DNA from: Leisingera caerulea DSM 24564
GTDB lineage: Bacteria > Pseudomonadota > Alphaproteobacteria > Rhodobacterales > Rhodobacteraceae
DNA: 64,000 nucleotides
NCBI RefSeq assembly: GCF_000473325.1
Contig: NZ_KI421513.1
Span: 611,217-675,216 of the forward strand
Reading direction: 5' to 3'
The first letter of the stretch is position 1, and each line of letters opens with the position of its first letter. Under the pieces are notes generated by a model. The model worked only from the letters and a program-made list of their open reading frames with translations, did no database searches and was not told where the DNA came from. Position numbers and translations under genes: made by a program. Below, one piece after another: positions 17,032 through 26,380 of the stretch.

Positions 17032-18078
17032 ATGCCTACGCATATGGACCGCACAACGCTGACCTGGAAGGTCACCCCTGACCTTCTCGGCGTCGTCGAC
17101 GCCTCTGGCATCTTCACCGACACCAACCCCGCCTGGTACACCACGCTGGGCCTGCTGCCCGAGGACATCGAGACCCGCCAGTTCTTCCATTTTGTGCATC
17201 CGGACGACATCTCCCGGACAGAGGCTGCGTTTGAGCGGGTCAAGCACGGCCATCCGGTGCTGCAGTTCGAAAACCGCTACCGGCACAAGGACGGCTCCTA
17301 CCGCTGGCTGTCCTGGAACGCGGTGCCGGAGGGGGACAGGTTCTTCTGCAGCGCCCGGGATGTCACCCGCGCCAAGGAAAACGAAGCCCATCTGGCCACG
17401 CGCGAGCAGGAGGCCCGTTTCCGCGAGCAGTTCATCGCGGTGCTGGGCCATGACCTGCGCAATCCGCTGTCGGCGGTCGGCGCGGCGCTGCGGCTGCTTG
17501 AGAACGAGCCGCAATCCGCCAAGGCGCTGGAGATCCTTTCCCTGGGCCGCCAGTCCGTCACCCGCATGTCGTCGCTGATCAACGACATTCTCGATTTCGC
17601 CCGCGCCCGCCTGGGCAATGGGATCGAGATCGGCCACCCCGAAAAGACAGACCTGCGGCCGGTGCTGAGCCAGACGGTAGAGGAGATCCGGCTGGCCAAC
17701 CCGGACACGGATCTGCGCGAGGAGTACAGCTTCCAGGATCCGCTCGCCTGCGACCCGGAGCGCATGGCCCAGCTGGTGTCGAACCTGCTCTCGAATGCGG
17801 TCACGCATGGCACGCCGGGCAAACCGGTCACGGTGACCGCCAGTGACGACGGCGATAATTTCATCCTGTCCGTCGCCAATGCGGGCAAACCGATCCCGCA
17901 AGAGACGATGGACCTTCTGTTCGAACCCTTCACCCGCGCTGAGATGCGGGCCTCGCAGAACGGGCTGGGCCTGGGTCTGTTCATCGCCCAGCAGATCGCC
18001 AAGGGCCACGGCGGCCTGCTGACGGCGCAATCGGACGAACAGCAAACCGTGTTCACCCTGCGGATGCCCCGAAGCTGA
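17032..18078 (+). CDS. PAS domain sensor histidine kinase
   Basis: 348 residues. A PAS domain covers about 10-125 (GIFTDTNPAWYTTLGLLPED, RYRHKDGSYRWLSW), then HisKA with phospho-acceptor His in FIAVLGHDLRNPLS (H140). The HATPase domain follows, with N box LVSNLLSNAVTHG (about 248-260) and G box GLGLGLFIAQQIAKGHGG (about 311-328). No membrane segment is seen, so it is a soluble kinase. No response-regulator gene is adjacent, so it is an orphan. The start is uncertain: ATG at 17032 or 17044, neither with a strong ribosome binding site. Confidence 0.9.
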   Translation: MPTHMDRTTLTWKVTPDLLGVVDASGIFTDTNPAWYTTLGLLPEDIETRQFFHFVHPDDISRTEAAFERVKHGHPVLQFENRYRHKDGSYRWLSWNAVPEGDRFFCSARDVTRAKENEAHLATREQEARFREQFIAVLGHDLRNPLSAVGAALRLLENEPQSAKALEILSLGRQSVTRMSSLINDILDFARARLGNGIEIGHPEKTDLRPVLSQTVEEIRLANPDTDLREEYSFQDPLACDPERMAQLVSNLLSNAVTHGTPGKPVTVTASDDGDNFILSVANAGKPIPQETMDLLFEPFTRAEMRASQNGLGLGLFIAQQIAKGHGGLLTAQSDEQQTVFTLRMPRS

Positions 18079-18224
18079 GCAGCACCGACAAGGCTTTTGA
18101 ATGAATTTCCACGCGCGCCCAGCCGGTTGCTTATTTAACGCAATTTGAAGATATCATTTTAAAGACGAATCCTAAAGTAGATGCGCAACCTCTGATTGTT
18201 CATCATTCAGCGAAAGGGATTGCA

Positions 18225-19226
18225 ATGGACGGCGCATTCAGCAAGGAACTTCCGGTATTTTCCCAGAACGAGATCAAGGACCTCAAACAGAGCGGCGGCA
18301 AGTTCGTCAAGCACCACATGGGCGGCGGCGGCGGCAGCCGGTTCGACCATGTTTCCCTGCGCGAGTTGCGCCTCGAATCCGGCGAACTGATTGAAGCCAT
18401 CATTCTCAACGGCGAGCGCCATGGCGGCAAGGGCAAGGATAAGAGCAACTCGGTCACTCTGTCGCCAGATGTTCTCGTCCAGGATATCGGCTACAGCGTA
18501 AGCGACGGCTTTCTCAGCGGGCTCCGGTTCCACTTTACAGATGGAACAACACTTCAGGGCGGCGTCCTGAATGACGAAAAACTGCTGTCTGCGGAACTGG
18601 GCTGCTCCCAGCAGGAACTGCTTGTGATCGCCTTGGGCGGCAGCAGCGGGAAGTTCCTCGATTCCCTCGATGCCGTCTGCGTGGTGGGCTACAGCAGAAG
18701 CACGGTCCTTGCCCGGGACGTCACCGCCATTGTCGGAGCGATCACACCCGGGATGGAGCTCTCCGAATATACCGAAGTTGCCTCCCGCAAAACGGAATCC
18801 TACGAACGCGCGCTGTCCCAGACCCACAGCGTGACAACCAGCGCCTCCGTTTCCGGCACCTATTACGTCACCGCCTCGGTGGAAACCGAATACGCTTACA
18901 AGTGGTCCGACGATAGGACGATCGGCCGGGACTTCGAAGAAGTGCTCGCAAGCAAAGCAACCCAGAATATCAGCGTGCCCGAGCACGCCTGGGCCTATCT
19001 GAAAGTCACCCGGGGCGACATTATCTCACCGGACGGGAGCCCGGACAAAAGCGTGTTCATTCCGTCCGGCAACAACGCAATCAACTACCGGCTGGCCGAC
19101 GAACATTCATACACCAACCTGGCTGGGCACTATGACCTGAACGGCTATTGCGCAAATCTGCCTGCGGACCGTGTTTCGACACGGCTGGACGCAACCACCG
19201 GCCTGATGATCGTGGAATGCAGCTAG
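18225..19226 (+). CDS. Jacalin-like lectin / aerolysin-like putative pore-forming protein
   Basis: 333 residues, start supported by AAAGGGA. Residues about 28-156 carry jacalin-lectin marks: GGGGGSRFDH (33-42), HGGKG (66-70), a strand pair LSGLRFHFTDGTTLQGG, and GGSSGKFLDSLDAVCVVGY with the sugar-binding GxxxD motif (G142, D146). Residues about 175-333 are unlike any enzyme. A long Ser/Thr-rich alternating stretch (T190-W227, including SVTTSASVSGTYYVTASVE) resembles the amphipathic beta hairpins of aerolysin/natterin-type pore formers. There is no signal peptide. The lectin part is well supported; the pore-forming part is inferred from pattern and from the Dln1/natterin domain order and length. 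An AT-rich promoter region (about 18120-18200) precedes it and a strong terminator follows. Confidence 0.7.
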   Translation: MDGAFSKELPVFSQNEIKDLKQSGGKFVKHHMGGGGGSRFDHVSLRELRLESGELIEAIILNGERHGGKGKDKSNSVTLSPDVLVQDIGYSVSDGFLSGLRFHFTDGTTLQGGVLNDEKLLSAELGCSQQELLVIALGGSSGKFLDSLDAVCVVGYSRSTVLARDVTAIVGAITPGMELSEYTEVASRKTESYERALSQTHSVTTSASVSGTYYVTASVETEYAYKWSDDRTIGRDFEEVLASKATQNISVPEHAWAYLKVTRGDIISPDGSPDKSVFIPSGNNAINYRLADEHSYTNLAGHYDLNGYCANLPADRVSTRLDATTGLMIVECS

Positions 19227-19260
19227 GGCTCCGCCGCTGCCGACTGTGCCCCAAAACAAG

Positions 19261-19288
19261 AAAGGCCGCTCCAGCTGGAGCGGCCTTT
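19261..19288. terminator. Bidirectional terminator between the lectin gene and rplT
   Basis: A perfect 28-base palindrome, arms AAAGGCCGCTCCAG (19261-19274) and CTGGAGCGGCCTTT (19275-19288), lies between convergent genes. The A and T tracts at either end suit termination from both sides. Confidence 0.85.
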
Positions 19289-19313
19289 CCTGATTTCAGA
19301 TCCGTCTGGAGCC

Positions 19314-19679
19314 TTAGGCTGCCAGCGCGTCCTGTGCCTGGCGCACGATCGCACCGAAGGCTTCGGGCTCGTGCACGGCCAGGTCGGCCAGAACCTTACG
19401 GTCCACTTCGATGCCGGCCAGGTTCAGGCCGTTGATGAAGCGGGAGTAGGTCAGCGCTTCGTCGTGCGAACGCACAGCCGCGTTGATCCGCTGGATCCAC
19501 AGCGCGCGGAAGTTGCGCTTGCGGTTCTTACGGTCGCGGGTTGCGTACTGGTTCGCCTTGTCGACGGCCTGACGGGCAACCTTGAAGGTATTCTTGCGGC
19601 GGCCATAGTAACCTTTGGCTGCCTTGATGACCTTCTTGTGACGGGCGTGAGTCGTGGTACCACCTTTAACGCGGGACAT
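19314..19679 (-). CDS. rplT: 50S ribosomal protein L20
   Basis: 121 residues, normal length. It begins [16 protein letters not shown] and includes [17 protein letters not shown] and [11 protein letters not shown], all typical of L20, which binds 23S rRNA early in assembly. GAGGAG precedes the start. It follows rpmI by 14 bases, forming the standard rpmI-rplT pair. Confidence 0.98.
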   Translation of the reverse strand: MSRVKGGTTTHARHKKVIKAAKGYYGRRKNTFKVARQAVDKANQYATRDRKNRKRNFRALWIQRINAAVRSHDEALTYSRFINGLNLAGIEVDRKVLADLAVHEPEAFGAIVRQAQDALAA

Positions 19680-19693
19680 ATCTCAATCTCCTC

Positions 19694-19894
19694 TTAGCGG
19701 TCGTAGGGCATGAAGCCCTTGACGATCTTTGCGTCGGGTGCCGACAGGACCGTGGTGCCGCGGGCATCACGGATGAATTTCTTGGTGCGTTTGATCATGC
19801 CGTGGCGCTTGCCGGCCTGACCTGCGATGACCTTGCCAGTGGCGGTCACCTTAAAGCGCTTCTTGGCGCTCGATTTCGTCTTCATCTTGGGCAT
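19694..19894 (-). CDS. rpmI: 50S ribosomal protein L35
   Basis: 66 residues, standard length ([20 protein letters not shown] ...). The highly basic N-terminus and the [18 protein letters not shown] core are typical. GGAGAC precedes the ATG at 19894. infC is not upstream here; pyk is, about 285 bases away with two GC-rich hairpins (20059-20076 and 20086-20101) in between. Confidence 0.98.
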   Translation of the reverse strand: MPKMKTKSSAKKRFKVTATGKVIAGQAGKRHGMIKRTKKFIRDARGTTVLSAPDAKIVKGFMPYDR

Positions 19895-20179
19895 TTCCGT
19901 CTCCTTCAATGCAGGTTCGCTAGACGCGCGACTCGGCATGCCTCGACGGCCGGCCGCGCGGAACAGAGCTGCCCTTTAAGCAATGCCCGCCCGGGGGGCA
20001 AGCGGAATCTCTGGAATTAGCGCCGAGGACCCCGGAAATACGCACACCGCGCGTCTTTCCCGGCATCCGAGCCGGGTGTCGCCGCCCGGCACAGATGCCG
20101 GACGGGCACCGCCCGCCCAAGGCGGCAGCATGGGGGGGGCTCAACGCCCCCGGCAATCAGTCCCCTGACCGGGGTATGG

Positions 20180-21625
<1,446 letters not shown>

Positions 21626-21744
21626 AGGGGTCTACTCCTCCGGACCTGAAATATGTTATCGCAAACAGCGTTGAGCTGCTTATCCCCTAATTCCCATTTT
21701 CCCGCAACTCCCCTAAACAGCCGTCACCAAAAGATGACAGGTTC

Positions 21745-22482
21745 ATGACATATACACCCTATTTCGTGCACGGCGCCGACCGCCCCGCCCGCTGGCTGAT
21801 CACCTGCGACCATGCGACCAACGTTGTGCCGCCCTTTGCCGGCGGCGGCGATTTGGGCCTCCCGCGCGAGGATATGGAGCGCCACATCGCCTATGACGTC
21901 GGCGCCTATGAGGTGTCAAAACTGCTGGGCGAGATGCTGGACGCGCCGGTGGTGGCCTCGAATTTCTCCCGCCTGGTGATTGACCCCAACCGAGGCGAAG
22001 ACGATCCGACCCTGTTGATGAAGCTTTATGACGGCACCATCATCCCTGCCAACCGCCACGCGGGCGCGGCAGAGCTGAAAAAGCGGCTGGAGAACTGCTA
22101 CCGCCCCTACCACCGGGCGCTGGCGCGGCTGGCGGAACGGCCCCGCACGGTCATCGTCTCGGTCCACAGCTTCACCCGCCAGCTGCGCGGCCGCCCCCCG
22201 CGCCCCTGGGAGATCGGCATCCTGTTCCCCAAGGGCGAGCGGTTCTCCCCCTTCGTGGTTGATGAGCTGAACCGCGAGGACGGCCTCTGCGTCGGGGTCA
22301 ATGAACCCTACACCGGCCACCTGCCCGGCGACGCGATTGAGACCCACGCCACCAAGCCCGGCCGCCCCAACACGCTGATCGAGCTGCGCAATGACCTGAT
22401 TGCCGAATACACCGGCCAGCACGCCTGGGCCGAACGCCTGGCCCGCATCCTGCCCAGGGCACTGGACGCCTCCGGTCTCTGA
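21745..22482 (+). CDS. N-formylglutamate amidohydrolase family protein
   Basis: 245 residues. It matches the N-formylglutamate amidohydrolase (HutG-like) family: WLITCDHATNVVPP near the N-terminus with metal-binding D and H, HIAYDVGAYEVSKLL, SRLVIDPNRG and VSVHSFTRQLRG. Members hydrolyse N-formyl-L-glutamate to glutamate and formate. No other histidine-degradation gene is nearby, so the physiological substrate is uncertain. The ribosome binding site is weak (ACAGG close to the ATG). It is divergent from pyk. Confidence 0.9.
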   Translation: MTYTPYFVHGADRPARWLITCDHATNVVPPFAGGGDLGLPREDMERHIAYDVGAYEVSKLLGEMLDAPVVASNFSRLVIDPNRGEDDPTLLMKLYDGTIIPANRHAGAAELKKRLENCYRPYHRALARLAERPRTVIVSVHSFTRQLRGRPPRPWEIGILFPKGERFSPFVVDELNREDGLCVGVNEPYTGHLPGDAIETHATKPGRPNTLIELRNDLIAEYTGQHAWAERLARILPRALDASGL

Positions 22483-22629
22483 ACCGCAATCCGGAACGCA
22501 TTCCGTCTCGGAAAACACGTGATTTCCGGGCCGTTTTCCGCGCCGGAAAACGGCTGCCCGCGTTGCCGAACCGGCACCCCGCCCCCATATCTGTAACGGA
22601 AACGCGGGCAAAACCGGGAAATCGCCGTC

Positions 22630-22869
22630 ATGACACTGGATACCCTCTCTGCCTTTTTCGGCTGGCTGACCGTGCTGCACATCGGCCTGTTCACCTTGTC
22701 CGCCGTCCTGATTATGCTGATGCACGACTGGGTGGCCGGGCTGCACGCCCGCCTGTTCGGCCTGGCGCCTGCGGATGTCAGCCTCACCCTCTACCGCTGG
22801 CTTGGCACCGACAAGATCGTGATCTTCGCCACCGCGCTGGGGCCGTGGCTGGCGCTGCAGCTGATCTGA
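22630..22869 (+). CDS. Small membrane protein (DUF6868-like)
   Basis: 79 residues with two hydrophobic helices (about 6-30, LSAFFGWLTVLHIGLFTLSA, and 61-79). The arrangement, with AFFGW at the start and a short soluble middle (VAGLHARLFGLAPADV), matches small conserved inner-membrane proteins annotated DUF6868. Function unknown. It lies between the amidohydrolase and the DUF1244 gene on the same strand. Confidence 0.75.
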   Translation: MTLDTLSAFFGWLTVLHIGLFTLSAVLIMLMHDWVAGLHARLFGLAPADVSLTLYRWLGTDKIVIFATALGPWLALQLI

Positions 22870-22949
22870 ATGCAGCCCGCCATTGCCCGTCCCTGCCGCG
22901 GCTGCTAGGCCTGTGCGCAAACGCGCTGATGACCCGAGGACTTCTTGCC

Positions 22950-23264
22950 ATGGACAAGCAAACCGAGATCGAAATCCAGGCCGCCGCCTTCCGCCGCCTG
23001 CAAAAGCACCTGATGGAAGACCGCACCGATGTGCAGAACATCGACCTGATGAACATGGCCGGCTTCTGCCGCAACTGCCTGGCCCGCTGGTACCAGGAAG
23101 CCGCCAACGAGCGCGGCATCGAAATGGACAAAAACGAGGCGCGCGAGATCTACTACGGCATGACCATGGCGGAGTGGAAAGCCAATTACCAGACCGAGGC
23201 CAGCCCGGAGAAGCAGGCGGAGTTCGAGGTGGCGTTCAAGGAAAACGTGACCGACAAGCAGTAA
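22950..23264 (+). CDS. DUF1244 domain-containing protein
   Basis: 104 residues, matching DUF1244 along its length (AAFRRLQKHLMEDRTDVQN, MAGFCRNCLARWY with conserved cysteines, NEAREIYYGMTMAEWKANYQ). It is a small soluble helical protein conserved in alphaproteobacteria; function unknown. The ATG at 22950 has GAGGA nine bases upstream; an ATG at 22929 in frame would add seven residues. Confidence 0.92.
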   Translation: MDKQTEIEIQAAAFRRLQKHLMEDRTDVQNIDLMNMAGFCRNCLARWYQEAANERGIEMDKNEAREIYYGMTMAEWKANYQTEASPEKQAEFEVAFKENVTDKQ

Positions 23265-23283
23265 GCGTCAGCCGCCCGGGGCG

Positions 23284-23347
23284 GAGGGGCGCTGCCCCTC
23301 TTGGCCTTACGGCCAATTCACCCCGGAGTATTTGCCCAAAGGTGAAA
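23284..23347 (-). repeat. Dispersed gene-end repeat, copy 1 (reverse orientation)
   Basis: Read on the minus strand: TTTCACCTTTGGGCAAATAC, then TCCGGGGTGAA, a small GGCC hairpin, and a GAGGGGC/GCCCCTC hairpin (23284-23300). The order and spacing match the copy at 48575-48637. It sits between the convergent DUF1244 and HxlR genes and probably helps end their transcripts. Confidence 0.75.
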
Positions 23348-23369
23348 AGGGCCGGGCTGGCCGCCGCCC

Positions 23370-23858
23370 TCACTCCCTCAGCCGCAGGGTTGCGCGCGCA
23401 AGATCGGCCGGTGCGCCGTCTGCATCCATCAGCCCGACCCGCAGCGGCGCGCCGGTTTCCCGGTCCACCACCCCGACCGGCGCCGCGCCGCCGGTCACAT
23501 GCGCCTCGCCCCATTGCGCCAGCGCCAGAAAGGTCAGCGCCAGCCCGCGGCCCGTGTCCGTCAGCACATAGGCCTGGCGCACCCGGTCGCCCGCCTCCTG
23601 ATAGGGCTGTTTTTCCAGGATCCCGCGCGCCACCAGACTGTTCAGCCGGTCGGTCAGGGTAGAGCGCGGCGCCTTCAGGTCTTCGCGCATATCGTCATAG
23701 CGGCACACCCCGTAAAACGCCTCCCGCAGGATCAGAAGGGTCCAGCGGTCGCCCAGGATCTCGGCGGCCAGTGCCATCGGGCACTGTTCCTTGGGCACCA
23801 GGGCGCGGCGGCGGACGGCGGGCAGGGTTTCACGGGAATCAGAAGCTGGGTTTGACAT
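23370..23858 (-). CDS. HxlR family winged-helix transcriptional regulator
   Basis: 162 residues. The HxlR domain covers about 20-115: CPMALAAEILGDRWTLLILREAFYGVCRYDDM, then LKAPRSTLTDRLNSLVARGILEK (winged helix) and YVLTDTGRGLAL. The conserved N-terminal cysteine (about C26) suits thiol or electrophile sensing in this family. There is no Shine-Dalgarno sequence; the start lies seven bases after a -10 element inside its own operator. It is divergent from a dienelactone hydrolase, its likely target. Confidence 0.94.
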   Translation of the reverse strand: MSNPASDSRETLPAVRRRALVPKEQCPMALAAEILGDRWTLLILREAFYGVCRYDDMREDLKAPRSTLTDRLNSLVARGILEKQPYQEAGDRVRQAYVLTDTGRGLALTFLALAQWGEAHVTGGAAPVGVVDRETGAPLRVGLMDADGAPADLARATLRLRE

Positions 23859-23862
23859 ACGG

Positions 23863-23893
23863 ACCCAGATAGGGGATTTCTATCTGGGTTCAA
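23863..23893 (-). promoter_or_regulatory. HxlR operator overlapping its own promoter
   Basis: Perfect 10-base inverted repeat ACCCAGATAG (23863-23872) / CTATCTGGGT (23880-23889) with a 7-base spacer. On the minus strand TTGAAC (-35, 23893-23888) and TATCTG (-10, 23871-23866) are spaced by 16 bases. The palindrome therefore covers the spacer and -10 of the hxlR promoter. The ATG follows the -10 by seven bases. Autorepression and control of the divergent hydrolase are inferred. Confidence 0.7.
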
Positions 23894-23930
23894 AATTCAG
23901 ACTCAGATTCGCAGACAGGAAGGACCCCCA

Positions 23931-24755
23931 ATGACCAAGCGCCCGATGGACCAGGATGACGCGCTCGAAGATTTCGAGCCGCGCCGGATCACTCTCAACG
24001 ATTCAGAGAAGACCGTTCATGTGTCCGGCCAGGGCCCGGCAGTGATTGTGATGGCAGAGATGCCGGGGATCAGCCCCCATGTGGCCCGCTTTGCCCGCTG
24101 GGTGCGGGGTGCAGGCTTCACGGTTTACGTGCCTTCGCTGTTCGGCCGTGACGGAGCCGTGGCGACGGCAGAAGACGGCGCGGAGGTGTTCCGCCGCGCG
24201 TGCGTCAGCGCCGAGTTCCGCGCCTTTGCCGGCAATGGCGCCAGCCCTGTAACCCAATGGCTGCGAGCGCTGGCGCGGCTGGCGCATGAGGAATGCGGCG
24301 GCCCCGGCACCGGCGCCATCGGCATGTGCTTCACCGGAAACTTTGCCCTGTCGATGATGCTGGAGCCCTCCATGCTGGCGCCGGTCCTGGCGCAGCCCTC
24401 GCTGCCGCTGGACAATCCCGCAGGCGTCGAAAGCCCGCCCGAAGAGCTCGCCGTGGTGCGCGAAAGGCTGGAGCGCGAGGACCTCACCGTGCTGGCCTAC
24501 CGCTTCCAGGGCGACGCCTTCTGCCAAGCGCAGCGCTTTGCCGCCTACGCCGAAGCCTTGGGAGAGCGCTTTGACGCCCGCACCCTGCCGGACAGCGCCG
24601 CCGCCACCCAGGTGCCGCCGTTTTTTGCCAAGCACGTCCCCGCCCCGCACAGCGTTGTGACGGCGCATCTGGTGGATGAAGCAGGCCACCCGACCCTGCA
24701 GGCGCGGGATGAGATCCTGGGTTTCTTCAGGCAGCGCCTGACGGCGCGCGGCTGA
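23931..24755 (+). CDS. Dienelactone hydrolase family protein
   Basis: 274 residues. Dienelactone-hydrolase-type alpha/beta fold: the nucleophile elbow GMCFTGNFAL has Cys (about C133), as in carboxymethylenebutenolidase. MAEMPGISPHVARFARWVRGAGFTVYVPSLFGRDG is the conserved N-terminal region and DEAGHPTL holds the late His. It could act on lactones from aromatic degradation or another ester. AGGAAGGAC precedes the ATG. Controlled probably by the divergent HxlR regulator. Confidence 0.9.
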   Translation: MTKRPMDQDDALEDFEPRRITLNDSEKTVHVSGQGPAVIVMAEMPGISPHVARFARWVRGAGFTVYVPSLFGRDGAVATAEDGAEVFRRACVSAEFRAFAGNGASPVTQWLRALARLAHEECGGPGTGAIGMCFTGNFALSMMLEPSMLAPVLAQPSLPLDNPAGVESPPEELAVVRERLEREDLTVLAYRFQGDAFCQAQRFAAYAEALGERFDARTLPDSAAATQVPPFFAKHVPAPHSVVTAHLVDEAGHPTLQARDEILGFFRQRLTARG

Positions 24756-24791
24756 TCATACTGGCCGCAATGGCCGCCCGGCCCTGCCGCC

Positions 24792-25628
24792 TCAGCGCTC
24801 CAGGTCCTCGAACCAGTCCAGCGCCAGGGTGCTCCAGCCCTTGGGCAGGCCATGCCCGCCCTTGTGCAGGATCAGTTCCAGCCCGCCTGCCTCGCACTTC
24901 CAGCGCTTGCGCCAGAGCCCGTCCCGGACCTCATGGTCTGCGGCATTACTGGCGCAGGCGTTTTCACGCCGCCACAGCTGCAGCCCCTCCCAGATGTCGG
25001 CCTGCACAATCTCAGCCTCCGACCCCTGGATCACACGTCCTTCCAGCGGCACCACCTTGTCGGCAAAGCCGTGGATATGCAGCAGCCGCACGGGGCCTTT
25101 GCAGTCCTGGGTCACCGGCAGCCAGAAGCCGCCGGCAACCGGCGCATAGGCGGCGGCAAATTCCGGTGCCTGGCACGCCACATCCCAAACCATTGAACCG
25201 CCGCGGGAAAAGCCGCTCAGCAGCAGCCGGTCCGGCATAACCCCGGCGCGGGCCGCGGCATCCGCCAGCACGTCGCGCAGAAACGCGACGTCGTTGCGGG
25301 GATAGGTGTTCCAGCCGTCGCGCACCGACCAGTCGGCGGGCTTGCCATCCTTCCAGGGCAGCCCGCTGGGGGCGATCACTGCGTAGTCGCGCCGGGTGAA
25401 AGCTGCCACCAGCCCGGAATTGGCAACCACCTTGGCGCCGCTGCTGCCGTAGCCGTGCAGGAACATCACCGCCGGCCCGCCCTGCCAGCTGTCCGGCAGG
25501 GCCAGGTGGTATAAGCCGCCGTCTATCCGGCAAGCTGTTTCGCCGCCGCACTCCGCACCGCCTTCCGCGGCGGCTGCCGGTGCGGCAATCAGCACCGCTG
25601 CCAGCAGCATCCAAATCCGGTTCAGCAT
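24792..25628 (-). CDS. Secreted alpha/beta-hydrolase, PHB depolymerase/LpqC-like esterase
   Basis: 278 residues with a Sec signal peptide (about 1-21, MLLAAVLIAAPAAAA). VMFLHGYGSSGAK forms the oxyanion region, and GFSRGGSMVWDVACQ holds the nucleophile (Ser about 141). LHIHGFADKVVP follows, and HKGGHGLPKGW holds the late His. It has the same family, size and domain plan as the protein at 12530-13345. GGAGGGG precedes the ATG at 25628. The substrate is unknown; polyester or plant-polymer esters are typical for the family. Confidence 0.87.
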   Translation of the reverse strand: MLNRIWMLLAAVLIAAPAAAAEGGAECGGETACRIDGGLYHLALPDSWQGGPAVMFLHGYGSSGAKVVANSGLVAAFTRRDYAVIAPSGLPWKDGKPADWSVRDGWNTYPRNDVAFLRDVLADAAARAGVMPDRLLLSGFSRGGSMVWDVACQAPEFAAAYAPVAGGFWLPVTQDCKGPVRLLHIHGFADKVVPLEGRVIQGSEAEIVQADIWEGLQLWRRENACASNAADHEVRDGLWRKRWKCEAGGLELILHKGGHGLPKGWSTLALDWFEDLER

Positions 25629-25712
25629 CTGCGCCCCTCCCCCGCCTGGCTTGCCGATCAGATTAGCACATACTGCCGCTGCCGTTGCAGCCGGCCGTTG
25701 CTCAGAAGAAAA

Positions 25713-25737
25713 AAGGCCGCCCGATCCGGGCGGCCTT
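25713..25737 (-). terminator. Intrinsic terminator after the 78-residue gene
   Basis: Stem AAGGCCGCCCG (25713-25723) / CGGGCGGCCTT (25727-25737) with an ATC loop. Read on the minus strand it is followed by a run of Ts, 79 bases beyond the stop of the gene at 25816. Confidence 0.85.
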
Positions 25738-25815
25738 CGCATGAATATCTTTAACCAATAAGCCGGTACCGGGCCGCCGTCCCGCGGCAGGGCGCGCTCC
25801 CCCCCGAGTGCGCGC

Positions 25816-26052
25816 CTAGCCGCGAAGACGGCCCAGCAGCCGTGCCGCCAGCGAAGGTTTGACCGGGCGGTCCGCCTCCGGCAGCCTGCCTGCAAACCAG
25901 CTCCGGCCAGCGGATGCCTGCGCAACGCCGGGATGCTCCACCTCTTCGGCGGTCAGAACCCGGCGGACGGCCGCAAGAATTTCAGCGTCGCTCGGCTCCG
26001 CAGCCTGGACTGCCGTCACCTGACCCATTTCCGGCTGAAAACACTGTCCCAT
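25816..26052 (-). CDS. Small hypothetical protein (78 aa)
   Basis: 78 residues; a strong GGAGG site precedes the ATG and a terminator follows, which supports a real gene. No family recognised. The middle has a helix-forming segment (SDAEILAAVRRVLTAEEVEH) and the C-terminus is basic (KPSLAARLLGRLRG). No signal or membrane segment. It is preceded by an AT-rich region (about 26130-26190) that could hold its promoter. Confidence 0.65.
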   Translation of the reverse strand: MGQCFQPEMGQVTAVQAAEPSDAEILAAVRRVLTAEEVEHPGVAQASAGRSWFAGRLPEADRPVKPSLAARLLGRLRG

Positions 26053-26330
26053 CTGGCACCTCCGCGGCTTGTTACTCTGGCAGGCGGCCCGTTTCCCGGC
26101 GCCTCTTCAACTGCGTTCCAGACTATCCTATTTCGCCGTTGACGCGCCCATTTTGTATAAAATTAGTTAAAATCCTGAGCGTAAGAGCCGGATTCTGGCG
26201 ACAGTGCCGCAGCCACAGCGGCGATTGTTGACAGCTTGCGGAAAATACCGCCGACCGCACCGCTGCGCAGCCCCTGCTTTTCACGCAGTTTTACCGTCCG
26301 GGGTCACGCCGCCTGATTCCCCGAAACGCA
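26053..26330. other. Intergenic region with AT-rich patch
   Basis: No gene recognised. The patch at about 26148-26178 (including TTTTGTATAAAATTAG) is the most AT-rich stretch nearby and is a likely promoter area for the small minus-strand gene. The long open frame crossing it on the plus strand is a shadow of the transaminase. Confidence 0.4.
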
Positions 26331-26354
26331 AAAAGCCGCCCACACCGGGGCGGC
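26331..26354 (-). terminator. Intrinsic terminator after the D-amino-acid transaminase gene
   Basis: GCCGCCC (26335-26341) pairs with GGGCGGC (26348-26354). On the minus strand the stem is followed by TTTTTGCG, 27 bases after the transaminase stop. Confidence 0.8.
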
Positions 26355-26380
26355 CTTCCAATCCGGTCCGTCAATCCGCC

